Positions 9,920 through 18,772 of a DNA stretch of 57,818 bases are shown here, piece after piece. The notes under the pieces are model-generated. The model was not told the DNA's origin, did no database searches, and saw nothing but the letters and a program-made list of their open reading frames with translations. How positions within the stretch are numbered: position 1 is the stretch's first letter; every line of letters begins with the position of its first letter. Source of the stretch: Roseitalea sp. MMSF_3546 (GTDB lineage: Bacteria; Pseudomonadota; Alphaproteobacteria; Rhizobiales; Rhizobiaceae); NCBI RefSeq assembly GCF_030732865.1, contig NZ_JASHKB010000024.1, positions 1 to 57,818 of the forward strand, in the 5' to 3' direction. The translations under genes were made by a program, and so were the position numbers.

Positions 9920-11260
9920 ATGGCATCGGCTGCAGAACAGCTAGCTGCGAATCTCAACTTCGGCGCTTTCGCCAAGGCCACCGAACTCAAGAAGCGCATC
10001 TGGTTCACGCTCACTGCGCTGCTCGTCTACCGGCTTGGGACCTATATCCCCATTCCCGGCCTGAACATGGATGCCTATGCCCAGGCCTTCGCCAACCAGG
10101 CCGGCGGCATACTGGGCATGTTCAACATGTTCACCGGCGGCGCCGTCGAGCGCATGGCGATCTTCGCGCTGGGCATCATGCCCTATATTTCGGCAGCCAT
10201 TGCCGTCCAGCTCATGACCTCGGTGATCCCCACGCTCGAGCAGCTCAAGAAGGAGGGCGAGCAGGGCCGCAAGGTCATCAACCAGTATACGCGCTATCTG
10301 ACCGTGCTTCTGGCGACGCTGCAGGCCTACGGCATCGCCGTCGGCCTTGAGAGCGGCGCCAATATCGTGGCCGATCCGGGCTGGTTCTTCCGCCTGTCGA
10401 CGGTCGTCACGCTGGTCGGCGGCACCATGTTCCTGCTCTGGCTGGGCGAACAGATCACCGCGCGCGGCGTCGGCAATGGCGTTTCGCTGATCATCTTCGC
10501 CGGCATCGTGGCCGGCCTTCCGGGCGCCATTGCCGGCACGCTCGAACTGGGCCGCACAGGCGCGCTGTCGGCCACGCTGATCGTCGCGGTGATCGTGCTC
10601 GCCATCGCCGTCATCGCGCTGATCGTCTTCGTCGAACGGGCCCAGCGGCGGCTTCTGATCCAGTATCCCAAGCGCCAGGTCGGCAACCGCATGTTCCAGG
10701 GCGACACCTCGCACCTGCCGCTCAAGCTCAACACGGCCGGCGTGATTCCGCCGATCTTCGCCTCCTCGCTGCTGCTGCTGCCGGCCACGCTCGCCGGGTT
10801 TTCGGACACGACGACCCTGCCCGAATGGGCGACCGCGGTTCTGGCGGCGCTCGGCCACGGCCAGCCGCTCTACATGATCTTTTATGCCGCGATGATTGCC
10901 TTCTTCGCGTTCTTCTACACGGCGATCGTCTTCAACCCGCAGGACACCGCCGACAATCTGAAGAACCATTCGGGCTTCATTCCCGGCATCCGGCCCGGCC
11001 AGCGCACGGCCGAATACATCGACTACGTGCTCACCCGGATCACCGTTGTCGGCGCGATCTACCTGGTGCTGGTCTGCCTGTTACCCGAATTTCTCATAGC
11101 GGCCACCGGCGTGCCGTTCTATCTGGGCGGAACGTCGCTGCTGATCGTGGTCAGCGTGACGCTCGATACGGTGGCGCAGGTGCAGGGACATCTCATCGCC
11201 CACCAGTATGAAGGCTTGATCAAGAAGTCCAAGCTGCGTGGGGGGAAAAAGCGCCGATGA
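9920..11260 (+). CDS. secY: Preprotein translocase subunit SecY
   Basis: 446 residues, the channel subunit of SecYEG in the inner membrane. About ten hydrophobic segments are visible. Signatures include [13 protein letters not shown] in the first segment and the plug-region [17 protein letters not shown] at about residues 58-74, and the cytoplasmic loop [22 protein letters not shown]. The C-terminus ends [12 protein letters not shown]. The ATGA overlap with adk couples the two genes. Confidence 0.98.
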   Translation: MASAAEQLAANLNFGAFAKATELKKRIWFTLTALLVYRLGTYIPIPGLNMDAYAQAFANQAGGILGMFNMFTGGAVERMAIFALGIMPYISAAIAVQLMTSVIPTLEQLKKEGEQGRKVINQYTRYLTVLLATLQAYGIAVGLESGANIVADPGWFFRLSTVVTLVGGTMFLLWLGEQITARGVGNGVSLIIFAGIVAGLPGAIAGTLELGRTGALSATLIVAVIVLAIAVIALIVFVERAQRRLLIQYPKRQVGNRMFQGDTSHLPLKLNTAGVIPPIFASSLLLLPATLAGFSDTTTLPEWATAVLAALGHGQPLYMIFYAAMIAFFAFFYTAIVFNPQDTADNLKNHSGFIPGIRPGQRTAEYIDYVLTRITVVGAIYLVLVCLLPEFLIAATGVPFYLGGTSLLIVVSVTLDTVAQVQGHLIAHQYEGLIKKSKLRGGKKRR

Positions 11261-11841
11261 GATTGATCCTTCTCGGCCCGCCGGGAGCGGGCAAGGGAAC
11301 ACAGGCCCGACGGCTTGTCGAACGCCACAACATTCCGCAATTGTCGACCGGCGACATGCTGCGCGCCGCGGTCGCCTCGGGCAGCGAGATCGGCCAGCGG
11401 GCCAAGTCGGTGATGGACGCTGGCGAACTGGTCTCCGACGAGATCGTCAACGCCATCGTCGCCGAACGCATCGACGAGGCCGACTGCCGGGACGGTTTCA
11501 TCCTCGACGGCTACCCGCGCACACTGGCGCAGGCCGATGCGATCGAAAGGACGATGGCCGAAAAGGGCATCGCGCTCGACGCGGTGATCGAACTGACCGT
11601 CGACGACAAGGCGCTGGTCGGCCGCATCGTCAAGCGCGCCGAGGACGCAAGGGCGGCCGGCGAGCCGGTGCGCAAGGACGACAATCCCGAGGTGTTCGAC
11701 GAGCGCCTGCGCGAGTACTACAAGAAGACCGCGCCGCTGCTTGGCTATTACTACGCAAAGGGCAAGCTCAGGCAGGTCGACGGCATGGCCTCGATCGAGG
11801 CTGTGACCGAGCAGATCGAGGATATCCTGCGGACCCTGTGA
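11257..11841 (+). CDS. adk: Adenylate kinase, short form
   Basis: 194 residues. Catalyses ATP + AMP to 2 ADP. The P-loop [10 protein letters not shown] is at residues 7-16, the NMP-binding [11 protein letters not shown] follows, and [14 protein letters not shown] is conserved. The LID is short ([20 protein letters not shown]), with no zinc-type cysteines, as in many alphaproteobacteria; long-LID enzymes are about 215 residues. Overlaps secY by four bases. Confidence 0.97.
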   Translation: MRLILLGPPGAGKGTQARRLVERHNIPQLSTGDMLRAAVASGSEIGQRAKSVMDAGELVSDEIVNAIVAERIDEADCRDGFILDGYPRTLAQADAIERTMAEKGIALDAVIELTVDDKALVGRIVKRAEDARAAGEPVRKDDNPEVFDERLREYYKKTAPLLGYYYAKGKLRQVDGMASIEAVTEQIEDILRTL

Positions 11842-12017
11842 ACGGGTCCGGCAGGGCAAAAACATCGGGCAGGGGAGTTGACATTGCCGGCCGATTCCCC
11901 CAAATGCACGGCGATCATGCCAGCGTATTGACGAGGTCGGCTGCGGCGTACCGCTCCGGTCCCTTTACTTTGCGCATGGTATTGCAGGACATCCCGGAAA
12001 TCCGGAAAAGCAGGTAG

Positions 12018-12032
12018 GCCCGCTGTGCGGGC
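12018..12032 (+). promoter_or_regulatory. Leader hairpin upstream of rpsM
   Basis: The 208-base adk-rpsM gap ends with a perfect six-pair hairpin (GCCCGC-TGT-GCGGGC) six bases before the AAGGAG ribosome binding site of rpsM. Such placement could gate rpsM translation; in E. coli the equivalent leader is where S4 represses the alpha operon, but rpsD is not in this cluster and the folds need not be related. A TTGACA at 11878 may mark a promoter, but no convincing -10 follows. Confidence 0.4.
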
Positions 12033-12049
12033 AAGCAAGGAGAAGCCGC

Positions 12050-12418
12050 GTGGCTCGTATCGCTGGCGTCAACATTCCTTCGGGCAAGCGCGTTGTCATC
12101 GCGTTGCAATACATCCACGGGATCGGCTCGAATTTCGCCCACAAGATCGTCGAACAGAACAACATCGATGCCTCGCGCCGGGTCAACGAACTCAGCGATG
12201 CCGAAGTGATGGCGATCCGCGAGACGATCGACCGCGAGTACCGTGTCGAGGGCGATCTGCGGCGCGAGACCTCGATGAACGTCAAGCGCCTGATGGACCT
12301 TGGCTGCTATCGCGGCCTGCGCCATCGCCGCTCGCTGCCGGTGCGCGGGCAGCGCACCCACACCAATGCCCGCACCCGCAAGGGGCCGGCCAAGGCGATT
12401 GCAGGCAAGAAGAAGTAA
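12050..12418 (+). CDS. rpsM: 30S ribosomal protein S13
   Basis: 122 residues with a GTG start after AAGGAG; the product begins [19 protein letters not shown], the universal S13 start. The C-terminal [25 protein letters not shown] contacts the P-site tRNA and subunit interface. A strong heptamer-repeat hairpin follows immediately after its stop, before rpsK. Confidence 0.97.
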   Translation: MARIAGVNIPSGKRVVIALQYIHGIGSNFAHKIVEQNNIDASRRVNELSDAEVMAIRETIDREYRVEGDLRRETSMNVKRLMDLGCYRGLRHRRSLPVRGQRTHTNARTRKGPAKAIAGKKK

Positions 12419-12422
12419 TTGC

Positions 12423-12492
12423 GTCGGTCGTTGTTCGTCGGTCGTGGGTCGCAGTGGTGTTATCGACCGACAACCGACGACCGACGACCGAC
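12423..12492. repeat. Long heptamer-based hairpin between rpsM and rpsK
   Basis: Two 29-base arms (12423-12451 and 12464-12492) are inverted copies of each other with only about four mismatches, around a 12-base loop. Each arm is a degenerate tandem of the 7-base unit GTCGGTC. The structure occupies most of the rpsM-rpsK spacer. A related element occupies the rpsJ-rplC spacer at 521-610. There is no T-run, so read-through into rpsK and rpoA is expected. Possible roles: mRNA processing or stability, or a dispersed repetitive sequence tolerated here. Confidence 0.8.
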
Positions 12493-12545
12493 TTTCCAGG
12501 TGTAGCCGCTGGCACTACGGCGGTGCTGAGATCGAAGGACAGACA

Positions 12546-12935
12546 ATGGCAAGAGAAGCCACCCGCGTTCGCCGCCGCGAGCGCAAGAACATCACGTCGG
12601 GCATCGCGCATGTGAACTCGACGTTCAACAACACCATGATCACCATCACCGACGCGCAGGGCAATGCGATTGCCTGGTCGTCGGCCGGCATGCAGGGCTT
12701 CAAGGGCTCGCGCAAGTCGACGCCCTTCGCCGCCCAGGTCGCCGCGGAGGATTGCGCGCGCAAGGCGCAGGAGCATGGCATGAAGTCGCTCGAGGTCGAG
12801 GTCTGCGGGCCCGGTTCGGGCCGCGAATCGGCGTTGCGCGCGCTGCAGGCCGCCGGCTTCACCATCACATCGATCCGCGACGTCACGCCGATCCCGCACA
12901 ACGGGTGCCGGCCGCGCAAGCGCCGCCGCGTGTGA
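12546..12935 (+). CDS. rpsK: 30S ribosomal protein S11
   Basis: 129 residues from the ATG giving [19 protein letters not shown]; longer in-frame readings run through the repeat and are not S11-like. S11 shapes the 30S platform near the E-site. The conserved [18 protein letters not shown] and the C-terminal [17 protein letters not shown] are present. A 107-base gap to rpoA shows no obvious signal. Confidence 0.97.
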   Translation: MAREATRVRRRERKNITSGIAHVNSTFNNTMITITDAQGNAIAWSSAGMQGFKGSRKSTPFAAQVAAEDCARKAQEHGMKSLEVEVCGPGSGRESALRALQAAGFTITSIRDVTPIPHNGCRPRKRRRV

Positions 12936-13042
12936 TCGTTTCCGGGCGCCACGCGCCCGTTCGGGCAGCGCCAATCCTCCGCTGCCTGACACAAAGCCGT
13001 TGCCACGAATGGATGGTGGCAGGCTAGCTGAAGGAAGATGCC

Positions 13043-14050
13043 GTGATACAGAAGAACTGGCAGGAGCTGATCAAGCCCAACAAGGTCGAATTCAAGGGGT
13101 CCGGCAGCAAGATCGCGCTCGTCGTCGAACCGCTCGAGCGCGGCTTTGGCCTGACCCTTGGCAATGCGCTGCGCCGCGTATTGCTGTCCTCGCTGCGCGG
13201 TGCGGCCGTCACCGCCGTGCAGATCGACGGCGTGCTGCACGAATTCTCCTCCATCCCCGGCGTGCGCGAGGATGTCACCGACATCGTGCTCAACATCAAG
13301 GAGATCGCCATCCGCATGGAGGGCGATGGTCCCAAGCGCATGGTCGTGCGCAAGCAGGGCCCGGGCGCGGTGACGGCCGGCGACATCCAGACCGTCGGCG
13401 ATGTCGAGGTGCTCAACCCCGACCACGTCCTGTGCACGCTCGACGACGGCGCCGAGATCCGCATGGAGTTCACCGTCGACGCCGGCAAGGGCTATGTCGC
13501 CGCCGACCGCAATCGCGCCGAGGATGCGCCGATCGGTCTCATTCCGGTCGACAGCCTTTATTCGCCCGTGCGCAAGGTCTCCTACAAGGTCGAGAATACC
13601 CGCGAGGGCCAGGTGCTCGACTATGACAAGCTGACCATGAATGTCGAGACCGACGGCACGCTGTCCGGTGAGGATGCGGTCGCCTATGCCGCGCGCATCC
13701 TGCAGGACCAGCTCGGCGTCTTCGTCAATTTCGAGGAACCCGAGCGCGAGGCGGCCGAGGAGCAGGTGCAGGAACTGGCCTTCAACCCGGCGCTGCTGAA
13801 AAAGGTCGACGAACTCGAGCTCTCCGTGCGTTCGGCCAACTGCCTGAAGAACGACAACATCGTCTATATCGGCGATCTGATCCAGAAGACCGAGGGCGAG
13901 ATGCTGCGCACGCCGAATTTCGGCCGCAAGTCGCTCAACGAGATCAAGGAAGTCCTCGCTTCCATGGGCCTGCACCTGGGCATGGAAGTGCCCGCCTGGC
14001 CGCCGGAGAACATCGAGGATCTCGCCAAGCGCTACGAAGACCATTATTGA
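13043..14050 (+). CDS. rpoA: DNA-directed RNA polymerase alpha subunit
   Basis: 335 residues, GTG start with AAGGAAG five bases before it. The N-terminal domain (about 1-230) carries the assembly signature [26 protein letters not shown] in shorter runs. The C-terminal domain (about 255-320) carries the DNA- and activator-binding [10 protein letters not shown] and [16 protein letters not shown]. The acidic linker [13 protein letters not shown] joins them. An ATG-CCG-TGA triplet just upstream is out of frame and not a gene. Confidence 0.98.
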   Translation: MIQKNWQELIKPNKVEFKGSGSKIALVVEPLERGFGLTLGNALRRVLLSSLRGAAVTAVQIDGVLHEFSSIPGVREDVTDIVLNIKEIAIRMEGDGPKRMVVRKQGPGAVTAGDIQTVGDVEVLNPDHVLCTLDDGAEIRMEFTVDAGKGYVAADRNRAEDAPIGLIPVDSLYSPVRKVSYKVENTREGQVLDYDKLTMNVETDGTLSGEDAVAYAARILQDQLGVFVNFEEPEREAAEEQVQELAFNPALLKKVDELELSVRSANCLKNDNIVYIGDLIQKTEGEMLRTPNFGRKSLNEIKEVLASMGLHLGMEVPAWPPENIEDLAKRYEDHY

Positions 14051-14084
14051 GGCCCGCAAGGGTCACCACGCAAGGAGAAGGCTC

Positions 14085-14516
14085 ATGCGCCACCGCAAGC
14101 AAGGCCGCAAGCTGAACCGTACATCGAGCCACCGCAAGGCGATGTTCGCCAACATGGCCGCTTCGCTCATAGAGCATGAGCAGATCGTCACCACGCTCCC
14201 CAAGGCCAAGGAGTTGCGCCCGATCGTCGAAAAGCTGGTCACGCTGGGCAAGCGCGGCGACCTGCACGCCCGCCGCCAGGTCATCGCGCAGATCCAGGAC
14301 GAAGCGCAGACACGCAAGCTGTTCGACACGCTCGCCACGCGCTATGCGGACCGCAATGGCGGCTATACGCGCATCATGAGGGCCGGCTTCCGCCATGGCG
14401 ATTCCGCGCCCATGGCCGTCATCGAATTCGTCGAGCGCGATGTCGATGCGCGCGGTGCCGCCGACCGGGCGCGCGTGGAGGCCGAGGAGGTCGCCGAGGA
14501 AGAACAGGCGGCGTAG
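14085..14516 (+). CDS. rplQ: 50S ribosomal protein L17
   Basis: 143 residues, starting [21 protein letters not shown]17 contacts the exit-tunnel rim. The conserved [21 protein letters not shown] follows. The C-terminal 25 residues are a Glu/Arg/Ala tail ([18 protein letters not shown]). It is the last gene of the superoperon and is followed by an intrinsic terminator. Confidence 0.97.
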   Translation: MRHRKQGRKLNRTSSHRKAMFANMAASLIEHEQIVTTLPKAKELRPIVEKLVTLGKRGDLHARRQVIAQIQDEAQTRKLFDTLATRYADRNGGYTRIMRAGFRHGDSAPMAVIEFVERDVDARGAADRARVEAEEVAEEEQAA

Positions 14517-14583
14517 ACGTCAAGCCATAAACCGATGGCAGCGCCCGCACCAAAAAGGGCGTGCCACATCAGTCGACTGGGCT

Positions 14584-14618
14584 GGGCCTCGCCGGACGCG
14601 GCGTGGCCCTTCTTTTTT
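14584..14618 (+). terminator. Rho-independent terminator after rplQ
   Basis: Stem GGGCC-T-CGCCG, loop GACG, CGGCG-T-GGCCC, followed by TTCTTTTTT. Ten GC pairs around one T-T mismatch. It lies 68 bases after rplQ and marks the end of the ribosomal transcript. The remaining bases to 14829 hold a GTGGTACCAC palindrome (14771-14780) and a 10-codon ORF (14801-14833) whose TGA overlaps the next start. Confidence 0.92.
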
Positions 14619-14829
14619 GCGACGCGGCCATCGTCGGTCCCGTCCGGTGCGACCGCGCCCTGCGCCGCGAAGATGCCGCCGCCTTCGCGGCCCGCCGCGA
14701 TCGGCCATATCGCCATGCCAGGACCGTGCGCTTGCCGAGCCGGGCGCCGATCCCCATTTCAGCCGCGATTGTGGTACCACCATCGCACCGCGACTCAACC
14801 ATGGACACGAAGATGACACAGGCGGCTCC

Positions 14830-16353
14830 ATGACACGGCTTCTCCGATCGCTTTCGGCAATCTTCATCGTGCTTTCGATCGCGCTGGTCGCGGCGGCCGC
14901 GCAGGAAGCGGGCGGATTGCGCAGTCTGCTGGAGGACTTGCGCGGGGGCATCGGTGGCGGCGAGCCCGCGCCGGCGCTCAGGGCGCCATCGCCCGACACC
15001 TCGGCCCCGCCGCGGGCCACGGCGCGTCGCGTGCCGTTCAGCGACAGCGAGATACAGCTTTCCTACGCCCCGCTGGTCGAGCGGACCGGGCCGTCGGTCG
15101 TCAACGTCTATGCGGCGCGGCTGGTCGAACGGCGCTCGCCCTTTGCCGGCGATCCGTTCTTCGAGCAGTTCTTCGGCGACCAGTTCCGCGGCCCGCCGCG
15201 CGTGCAGTCTTCGCTGGGCTCCGGTGTCATCGTCGATGAAGGCGGGCTCATTGTCACCAACAACCATGTCATCGCAGGCGCCGACGAGATCCGCGTCGTG
15301 CTCGCCGACGGTCGCGAATTCGAAAGCCGGGTGATCCTGCGCGACGAGCGGTCCGACCTGGCCGTCCTGCGGATCGATGGAGGCGAGGATTTCACGGCTC
15401 TGCCATTCGGGGATTCCGACGATTTGAAGACCGGTGACCTGGTGCTGGCCATCGGCAATCCCTTCGGCGTCGGCCAGACGATAACCTCGGGCATCGTCTC
15501 GGCCCAGGCGCGCACCCGCGTCGGCGTTTCCGATTTCGGCTTCTTCATCCAGACCGATGCAGCCATCAATCCGGGCAATTCAGGCGGCGCCCTGATCGAC
15601 ATGCACGGCCGGCTGGTCGGCATCAACACCGCGATCTTCTCGCGCTCGGGCGGCTCCAACGGGATCGGCTTCGCCATCCCCTCCAACATGGTCCAGGCGG
15701 TCGTCGCCCAGGCCCGTGGCGGTTCGGACGCCTTCGAGCGACCCTATATCGGCGCGCGCTTCCAGCCCGTCACCCCGCAGATAGCCGACAGCCTCGGGCT
15801 TGACCGGCCGGTCGGCGCGCTGATCGCCGACATCGACCCCGAAGGTCCGGCCGCAAGGGCCGGGCTGCGCGCCGGCGATGTCGTGCTGGCGATCAATGGC
15901 GCCTTGATCGAGCATCCCGACGCGCTCGGCTACCGGCTGGCGACCATCGGGCCGGGCAACACGGTCACCCTGCGCCTGTTGTCGCGCGGGCGCGAACGCG
16001 AGGTCGAGGTCGCGCTGATCCGCCCGCCCGAGGGCAGGGCACCCGAGCGCACCTTGATCTCCGGACGCTCGCCCTTTGCCGGCGCCACCGTCGCCAATCT
16101 GTCGCCGCGACTGGCCCAGCGTCTCGATCTGCGCATCGAGCGCACCGGCGAGGGCGTGGTGATCACCGATATCGAGCGCGGCGCGCCGGCCATGCGGGCC
16201 GGGCTGCGCCCCGGCGATGTGATCGTCGCCATCAATGGCACGCGGATCGCCGATGTCGGCGACATGATTTCGGTGACCGATAGCGACCGCCGCTCCTGGC
16301 GCTACACGATCAACCGTTACGGTCGGGTGATCAACCAGTTCCTGCGGTTCTGA
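14830..16353 (+). CDS. degP: Do/DegP-family periplasmic serine endoprotease
   Basis: 507 residues. A hydrophobic signal peptide (LLRSLSAIFIVLSIALVAAAAQ) targets it to the periplasm, where HtrA proteases degrade misfolded envelope proteins. The trypsin-like domain has the triad His146 (TNNHVIAG), Asp176 (RSDLAVLRI) and Ser251 (NPGNSGGAL). Two PDZ domains follow (about 300-395 and 410-500). The chosen ATG precedes the signal peptide directly; it has only a weak ribosome binding site and overlaps the stop of a 10-codon ORF. The stop overlaps the rarA start by one base. Could equally be named DegQ. Confidence 0.93.
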   Translation: MTRLLRSLSAIFIVLSIALVAAAAQEAGGLRSLLEDLRGGIGGGEPAPALRAPSPDTSAPPRATARRVPFSDSEIQLSYAPLVERTGPSVVNVYAARLVERRSPFAGDPFFEQFFGDQFRGPPRVQSSLGSGVIVDEGGLIVTNNHVIAGADEIRVVLADGREFESRVILRDERSDLAVLRIDGGEDFTALPFGDSDDLKTGDLVLAIGNPFGVGQTITSGIVSAQARTRVGVSDFGFFIQTDAAINPGNSGGALIDMHGRLVGINTAIFSRSGGSNGIGFAIPSNMVQAVVAQARGGSDAFERPYIGARFQPVTPQIADSLGLDRPVGALIADIDPEGPAARAGLRAGDVVLAINGALIEHPDALGYRLATIGPGNTVTLRLLSRGREREVEVALIRPPEGRAPERTLISGRSPFAGATVANLSPRLAQRLDLRIERTGEGVVITDIERGAPAMRAGLRPGDVIVAINGTRIADVGDMISVTDSDRRSWRYTINRYGRVINQFLRF

Positions 16354-17666
16354 TGGCCGGCCTGTTCGACGCCATCGCGGCACGGACCGACAACCGCCCG
16401 CTCGCCGACCGGTTGCGGCCCACGCGGCTGGCCGACATCGTCGGACAGGACCATCTGACCGGCCCCGACGGCGCCGTCACCCGCATGCTGGCATCGGGTT
16501 CGATCGGCAGCCTGATCCTGTGGGGTCCGCCGGGTACCGGCAAGACCACGCTGGCCCGGCTCGTGGCCGCCGAGGCGGGCCAGCATTTCGAGCAGCTCTC
16601 GGCGATCTTTTCGGGCGTCGCCGACCTCAAGAAGGTGTTCGGGGCCGCCCGCACGCGCCGGCGCGACGGCGTCAACACCATATTGTTCGTCGACGAGATC
16701 CACCGCTTCAACCGTGCCCAGCAGGACAGCTTCCTGCCGGTGATGGAAGATGGCACGATCACGCTGATCGGTGCGACCACAGAAAACCCGTCCTTCGAGC
16801 TCAATGCGGCGCTCTTGTCGCGCGCCCGCGTGCTGGTCCTGCACCGGCTCGACGATGCCGCGCTTGCCGGCCTGCTCGCGCGCGCCGAGGACATGATGGG
16901 CGCGCCGCTGCCGGTCGATGGCGATGCCCGTGCCCTGCTGGTCGGCATGGCCGATGGCGACGGCCGCGCCGTTCTCAGCCTGGCCGAGGAGGTCTGGCGG
17001 GTCGCCCGGCCGGACGATGTGTTCGACGAACAGACCCTGCGCGCGGTGCTGCAGCGGCGCGCGCCGGTCTATGACAAGAGCCAGGACGGCCACTACAATC
17101 TGATCTCGGCGCTGCACAAGGCGGTGCGCGGCTCCGATCCCGATGCGGCGCTCTATTATCTGGCCCGCATGCTCGATGCCGGCGAGGACCCGCTCTATCT
17201 CGGCCGGCGGCTGGTGCGCATGGCATCCGAGGACATCGGCCTGGCCGACCCGCAGGCGCTGACGGTCGCGCTCGCGGCCAAGGACGCCTTCGATTATCTG
17301 GGCTCGCCCGAGGGCGAACTGGCACTCGCCCAGGCCTGCGTCTATCTGGCCAGCGCGCCCAAATCGAACGCGGTCTATTCGGCCATGAAGGGCGCGATGC
17401 GCGCGGCCAGGGAGCACGGCTCGCTGCTGCCGCCCAAGCATATCCTCAACGCGCCGACGAAGCTGATGGGCGCCGAAGGCTACGGCAAGGGCTACCAGTA
17501 CGATCACGACCAGCCCGACGCCTTTTCCGGCCAGGACTACTTTCCGCCCGAACTCGGCCGCCAGCACTTTTACGAGCCGGTCGAGCGCGGCTTCGAGCGC
17601 GAGATCGCAAGGCGGCTTGACTACTGGGCGCGGCTGCGCGCCGAGCGCGCGGGCAAGAAGGATTGA
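16353..17666 (+). CDS. rarA: Replication-associated recombination protein A (AAA+ ATPase)
   Basis: 437 residues, RarA/MgsA family clamp-loader-like ATPase acting at stalled forks. N-terminal motif PLADRLRPTRLADIVGQDHL, Walker A GPPGTGKTTL near residue 55, Walker B ILFVDEIHRFN, sensor IGATTENPSFELN. The C-terminal tetramerisation region has RGSDPDAALYYLARML and GSLLPPKHILNAPTKLM. It starts on the stop of the upstream protease gene. Confidence 0.97.
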   Translation: MAGLFDAIAARTDNRPLADRLRPTRLADIVGQDHLTGPDGAVTRMLASGSIGSLILWGPPGTGKTTLARLVAAEAGQHFEQLSAIFSGVADLKKVFGAARTRRRDGVNTILFVDEIHRFNRAQQDSFLPVMEDGTITLIGATTENPSFELNAALLSRARVLVLHRLDDAALAGLLARAEDMMGAPLPVDGDARALLVGMADGDGRAVLSLAEEVWRVARPDDVFDEQTLRAVLQRRAPVYDKSQDGHYNLISALHKAVRGSDPDAALYYLARMLDAGEDPLYLGRRLVRMASEDIGLADPQALTVALAAKDAFDYLGSPEGELALAQACVYLASAPKSNAVYSAMKGAMRAAREHGSLLPPKHILNAPTKLMGAEGYGKGYQYDHDQPDAFSGQDYFPPELGRQHFYEPVERGFEREIARRLDYWARLRAERAGKKD

Positions 17667-17756
17667 TGGTGCAAGGCGCCCCCTTGACGAGGGTCAAGGC
17701 GAAGCCGGCGCGCCGCGCTACTGTCCTGCGCAGACACGATCAAGCGGGAGCCGAGC

Positions 17757-18311
17757 ATGCACATCGCCATCATCTATGCGACGGTGGAAGGCCAGACACG
17801 GACCATCGCCACGCACATCGAGGCCTATCTGGCCGACAGCGGCCACAGCACCCAGGTGATCGACGCCACCCATCCCCCCGACGCCTTCGCCATCGACGCC
17901 ATCGACGGCGTGATTTGCCTTGGCCCGGTGCATATCGGCACGTTTCCCGCGCCGCTGCGCCGCTTCGTGCGCACGCACATGCGCGAACTGATGGCCCGGC
18001 CGGGCGCCTTCATATCGGTGTCGCTCACCGCTGCCGGAGGCGATGCCGAGGAGATGGCCGAACTGGCCGAGATCGCCACCGCCTTCAGCGAGGAGACCGG
18101 TTGGTGGCCGGTCGCCGTTCATCACGCGGCCGGCGCGCTCAAATACACCGAGTACGACTATTTTCGCCGCTGGATGATGAGGCGCATCGCCGACAAGCAC
18201 CATGCCTCCACCGACACCAAGCACGATCACGAGTTCACCGACTGGGGAGAGCTGGATCTGTTCATCGACGGTTTCCTGCGCGACCTGCCGGCCGTGGCCG
18301 GCAAGATCTGA
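17757..18311 (+). CDS. hemG: HemG-like flavodoxin-domain protein (candidate protoporphyrinogen oxidase)
   Basis: 184 residues. The N-terminal IIYATVEGQTRTIATHI is a flavodoxin FMN-phosphate loop. The second half, HAAGALKYTEYDYFRRWMMR and DTKHDHEFTDWGEL, matches the C-terminal part of E. coli HemG (AGALRYPRYRWYDRF, YTDWEQV) rather than electron-carrier flavodoxins. HemG oxidises protoporphyrinogen IX to protoporphyrin IX using the respiratory chain. Start at the ATG after GGGAGCCGAGC, about 90 bases after rarA. Family assignment is good; the physiological role is inferred. Confidence 0.75.
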   Translation: MHIAIIYATVEGQTRTIATHIEAYLADSGHSTQVIDATHPPDAFAIDAIDGVICLGPVHIGTFPAPLRRFVRTHMRELMARPGAFISVSLTAAGGDAEEMAELAEIATAFSEETGWWPVAVHHAAGALKYTEYDYFRRWMMRRIADKHHASTDTKHDHEFTDWGELDLFIDGFLRDLPAVAGKI

Positions 18312-18392
18312 CGGCGGCGCTTGCGCGCTGGCGGCGAAGCGACAGCGACATCGGCGCTTTTCGGCGGCGCGGCGATCGCGTAGACGACCGCG

Positions 18393-18770
18393 ATGATGAT
18401 CAATCTTGTCTGGGTCGCGCTTGGCGGCGCGGCGGGCGCGAGCCTGCGATATCTGGTCTATCTTGGCATGGGGCGCATTGCCGGCGGCGGCTATCCCTGG
18501 GCGACGATGACCGTCAACGTCGTCGGCTCGCTGCTGATGGGCGTGCTTGTGGGCTGGCTGATGCGGCGGGGCGGCAGCGGCGAGCATCTGCGGCTGCTTC
18601 TGGGCGTCGGCCTTCTGGGCGGGTTCACCACTTTTTCGTCCTTTTCGCTCGATTTCGCGCTGTTGTGGCAGCGCGGCGACACCGGAACGGCGCTCGGCTA
18701 TGCGCTGGTTTCCGTGGCCGCCTGCATCGCCGCGCTGTTCGCCGGCATGGTACTGGTGCGGGGGGCGTGA
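18393..18770 (+). CDS. crcB: Fluoride exporter CrcB/Fluc
   Basis: 125 residues with four hydrophobic segments, the dual-topology Fluc fluoride channel. Diagnostic motifs are GGAAGASLRY in the first segment, TMTVNVVGSLLMG, and LLGGFTTFSSFSLD, whose phenylalanines line the pore. The start could be the first or second codon (MM). The upstream 80 bases do not contain a recognisable fluoride riboswitch. rluC begins 2 bases after the stop. Confidence 0.95.
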   Translation: MMINLVWVALGGAAGASLRYLVYLGMGRIAGGGYPWATMTVNVVGSLLMGVLVGWLMRRGGSGEHLRLLLGVGLLGGFTTFSSFSLDFALLWQRGDTGTALGYALVSVAACIAALFAGMVLVRGA

Positions 18771-18772
18771 TC

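Noticed and set aside
18312-18392. Possible fluoride riboswitch before crcB
   Set aside because: The short spacer lacks the conserved pseudoknot sequence of the crcB motif.
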